Source: Calliopsis andreniformis (Eukaryota > Arthropoda > Insecta > Hymenoptera > Andrenidae). From it: a stretch of DNA of 64,000 bases. The translations under genes and the position numbers were made by a program. The first letter of the stretch is position 1, and each line of letters opens with the position of its first letter. Where the stretch lies: contig NW_027480423.1 in NCBI RefSeq assembly GCF_051401765.1, forward strand, positions 3,472,001 through 3,536,000, read 5' to 3'. The notes below the pieces were generated by a model that worked only from the letters and a program-made list of their open reading frames with translations, had not been told where the DNA came from and did not search any database. Positions 62,156-64,000 of the stretch are shown in pieces.

Positions 62156-64000
62156 TGACGTTCTTCCACCACATCGAATAGCTACGGCCTCAGAAGTCAC
62201 CGCCTGGAGTATAAAATACAATAAAAATACAACAGTCTTTCCATCTTATAACAGGAATAATAGCAACCCGTGTGAAGGTGATGGTCATTTCTACGTTCCA
62301 GGCAACCTAGGCTTCACTCTAGGGCGTTGTTCCTCCAGATCGTATGGTTAGGGCCTAAAAAGTCAACGCCAGAAGCAAAAAATACGATATAAATACAACT
62401 GCTTTTCCATCGTATAAAACGAATAATTGCAACCAGTGTGAAAGTAATGGTCATTTCTACGTTCCGGGCAACCTAGGCTTCACTCTAGGGCGTTGCTCCA
62501 CCACATCTAATATCTACGGCCTTAGAAGTCAACGCCAGAGGCATAAAATACAATATAAGTACAACAGCTTTGCCATCGTATAAAACGAATAATTGCAACC
62601 AGTGTGAAAGTTATGGTCATTTCTACATTCCGAGCAACCTAGGCTTCACTCTAGAGCGGTGCTCTACCAGATTAAATAGTTAGGTCGTAAGAAGTCAACG
62701 CCAGAAGCATAAAATACAATAAAAATACAACAGTCTTTCCATCCTATAACAGGAATAATAGAAACCCGTGTGAAAGTGATGGTCAGTTCTACGTTCCAGG
62801 CAACCTAGGCTTCACTCTAGGGCGTTGTTCCACCAGATCGAATAGTTAGGGCCTTAGAAGTCAACGCCAGAAGCATAAAATACGATATAAATACAACAGC
62901 TTTTCCATCGTATAAAACGAATAATTGCAACCAGTGTGAAAGTAATGGTCATTTCTACGTTCCGGGCAACCGAGGCTTCACCCTAGGGCGTTGCTCCACC
63001 AGATGAAACAGTTAGGACCTTAGAAGTCAACGCCCGAAGCATAAAATACAAAATAAGTACAACGGCTTTTCCATCGTATAAAAGGAATAATTGCAAACAG
63101 TGTGAAAGTAATGGTCATTTCTACGTTCCGAGCACCCTAGGCGTCACTCTAGGGCGTTGCTCCACCACATCTAATAGCTACGGCCTTAGAAGTCAACGCC
63201 AGAGGCATAAAATACAATATAAATACAACAGCTTTTCCATCGTATAAAACGAATAATTGCAACCAGTGTGAAAGTTATGGTCATTTCTACATTCCGAGCA
63301 ACCTAGGCTTCACTCTAGGGCGGTGCTCTACCAGATTAAATAGTTAGGTCGTAAGAAGTCAACGCCAGAAGCATAAAATACAATATAAATACAACAGCTT
63401 TTCCATCGTATATAATGTATATTTGCAAACAGTGTGAAAGTAATGGTCATTTCCATGTTCCGGGCAACCTAGGCTTCACTCTAGGGCGTTGTTCCACCAG
63501 ATCGAATAGTTAGGGCCTAAGAGGTCAACGCCAGAAGCATAAAATACGATATAAATACAACAGCTTTTCCATCGTATAAAACGAATAATTGCAACCAGTG
63601 TGGAAGTTATGGTCATTTCTACGTCCCGAGCACCCTAGGCGTCACTCTAGGGCGTTGCTCCACCACATCTAATAGCTACGGCCTTAGAAGTCAACGCCAG
63701 AGGCATAAAATACAATATAAATACAACAGCTTTTCCATCGTATAAAGCGAATAATTGCAACCAGTGTGAAAGTTATGGTCATTTCTACATTCCGAGCAAC
63801 CTAGGCTTCACTCTAGGGCGGTGCTCTACCAGATTAAATAGTTAGGTCGTAAGAAGTCAACGCCAGAAGCATAAAATACAATATAAATACAACAGCTTTT
63901 CCATCGTATATAATGTATATTTGCAAACAGTGTGAAAGTGATGGTCATTTCTACGTTCCGGGCAACCTAGGCTTCACTCCAGGACGTTGCTCCACCAGAT
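62156..64000. repeat. Right-end monomers with a 3-monomer repeat
   Basis: Eleven monomers that continue past the window edge. Bases about 63085-63485 recur at about 63583-63983 (498 bp = 3 x 166). The chain is CCGAGCACCCTAGGCGTC with CACATCTAATAG, then CATTCCGAGCAACC with CGGTGCTCTACCAGATTAAA, then TATATAATGTATATTTG. A related monomer with GAGCGGTGCTCTACC lies 664 bp (four monomers) upstream at about 62625. Similar variants exist in HOR-1 (for example 1741-1762, 1834), so these may resemble HOR-1 ancestors. Confidence 0.78.

Larger units (their letters stand above)
1..64000. repeat. 166-bp satellite DNA array, about 385 head-to-tail monomers, spanning the whole window
   Basis: The same unit recurs every 166 bp from first to last base. 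A T-tract with CCATCGTATAAAACGAAT is followed by GCAACCAGTGTGAAAG, GGTCATTTCTACGTTCCGGG, CAACCTAGGCTTCACTCTAG, GGCGTTGCTCCACCAGATCG, TTAGAAGTCAACGCCAGAAG and an AT-rich tail CATAAAATACAATATAAATA. Distances between matching blocks are almost always n x 166 bp within a few bases (for example 2324, 3652 and 9296). All monomers share one orientation and nothing else interrupts them. A hand count on the consensus gives about 41% G+C with no CpG deficit. Long nucleosome-length satellites of this kind usually form centromeric or pericentromeric heterochromatin; that role is inferred. I do not recognise the satellite family. Confidence 0.98.

Noticed and set aside
1..64000. CRISPR array (regular repeats)
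   Set aside because: There is no alternation of short repeats with unique spacers. The full 166-bp unit repeats, and no cas gene is present.
1..64000. Telomeric repeat, because TTAGGG occurs once per monomer in AGTTAGGGCC
   Set aside because: A single hexamer at a fixed place in a 166-bp unit is not a tandem telomere array, and many monomers have TTAGTGCC or CTACGGCC instead.
1..64000. TATA boxes (TATAAAA, TATAAATA) in each monomer as promoters
   Set aside because: The AT-rich tail makes such strings inevitable, and there is no initiator or gene downstream. Satellite transcription is possible but not shown by the sequence.
1..64000. Ribosomal intergenic-spacer subrepeats
   Set aside because: No rRNA gene, spacer promoter or terminator motif is visible in 64 kb, and the array is far longer than usual spacer subrepeats.
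1..64000. Naming the satellite as Medicago MtR3 or another known 166-bp family
   Set aside because: Length alone is not evidence, and I cannot reproduce those consensus sequences reliably. A library search would decide.

Overview
The whole 64 kb window is one uninterrupted, head-to-tail satellite DNA array. The monomer is 166 bp (about 385 copies). All copies run in the same orientation, and the array enters and leaves the window without a flank. I see no protein-coding gene, tRNA, rRNA, transposable element, CRISPR array or single-copy sequence. Short open frames of 60-90 codons recur, but they are by-products of the repeat. 166 is not a multiple of 3, so any frame crossing a monomer boundary is shifted, and the same frames reappear wherever the same monomer block was copied. 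Long arrays of nucleosome-length monomers with higher-order structure are typical of eukaryotic centromeric or pericentromeric heterochromatin. I cannot name the species. The legume satellite MtR3 has the same monomer length, but I cannot recall its sequence well enough to compare.

Layout. 1-21.2 kb is dominated by a higher-order repeat (HOR-1, about 22-27 monomers) with copies at 1-4.4, 9.3-13.4, 13.4-17.4 and 17.4-20.7 kb and a fifth started at 20.7 kb. Its spacing falls from 22 to 21 to 20 monomers through exact monomer losses. HOR-B (11-13 monomers) lies at 5.3-9.1 kb and returns at 21.3-23.7 kb. A tandem of about 16 monomers covers 22.5-27.6 kb. HOR-C has a 23-monomer copy (25.9-29.8 kb) followed by a 21-monomer copy (29.8-33.3 kb). 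The 33.3-54.5 kb part contains a large duplication, 35.0-42.3 kb against 44.0-52.5 kb. The two copies differ almost only by whole-monomer gains and losses that sum to seven monomers. A further 1.6 kb block at 4.4-6.0 kb reappears 48.48 kb away at 52.9-54.5 kb. From about 54.9 kb to the end the array changes character: monomers are more divergent, one carries an internal deletion, and the repeats are shorter or older (6, 14 and 3 monomers).

Monomer anatomy. Each unit has an AT-rich part with TATA-like strings, a T-tract followed by a site that in many monomers resembles 7 of the 9 essential positions of the CENP-B box (minus strand), and a GC-richer part with two adjacent CCTAGG-type palindromes able to form a 6-bp hairpin. 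A second monomer class replaces the box-like site and carries an 8-10 A tract and a CCAAT string. CpG is not depleted in the consensus (7 sites, about as expected from base composition).

The elements work together only in the sense of array evolution. The sequence records repeated unequal exchange or conversion in exact 166-bp register, at scales from one monomer to about 8 kb. A centromere role is inference. All block limits were found by eye on shared diagnostic bases and are good to roughly 10-30 bp.
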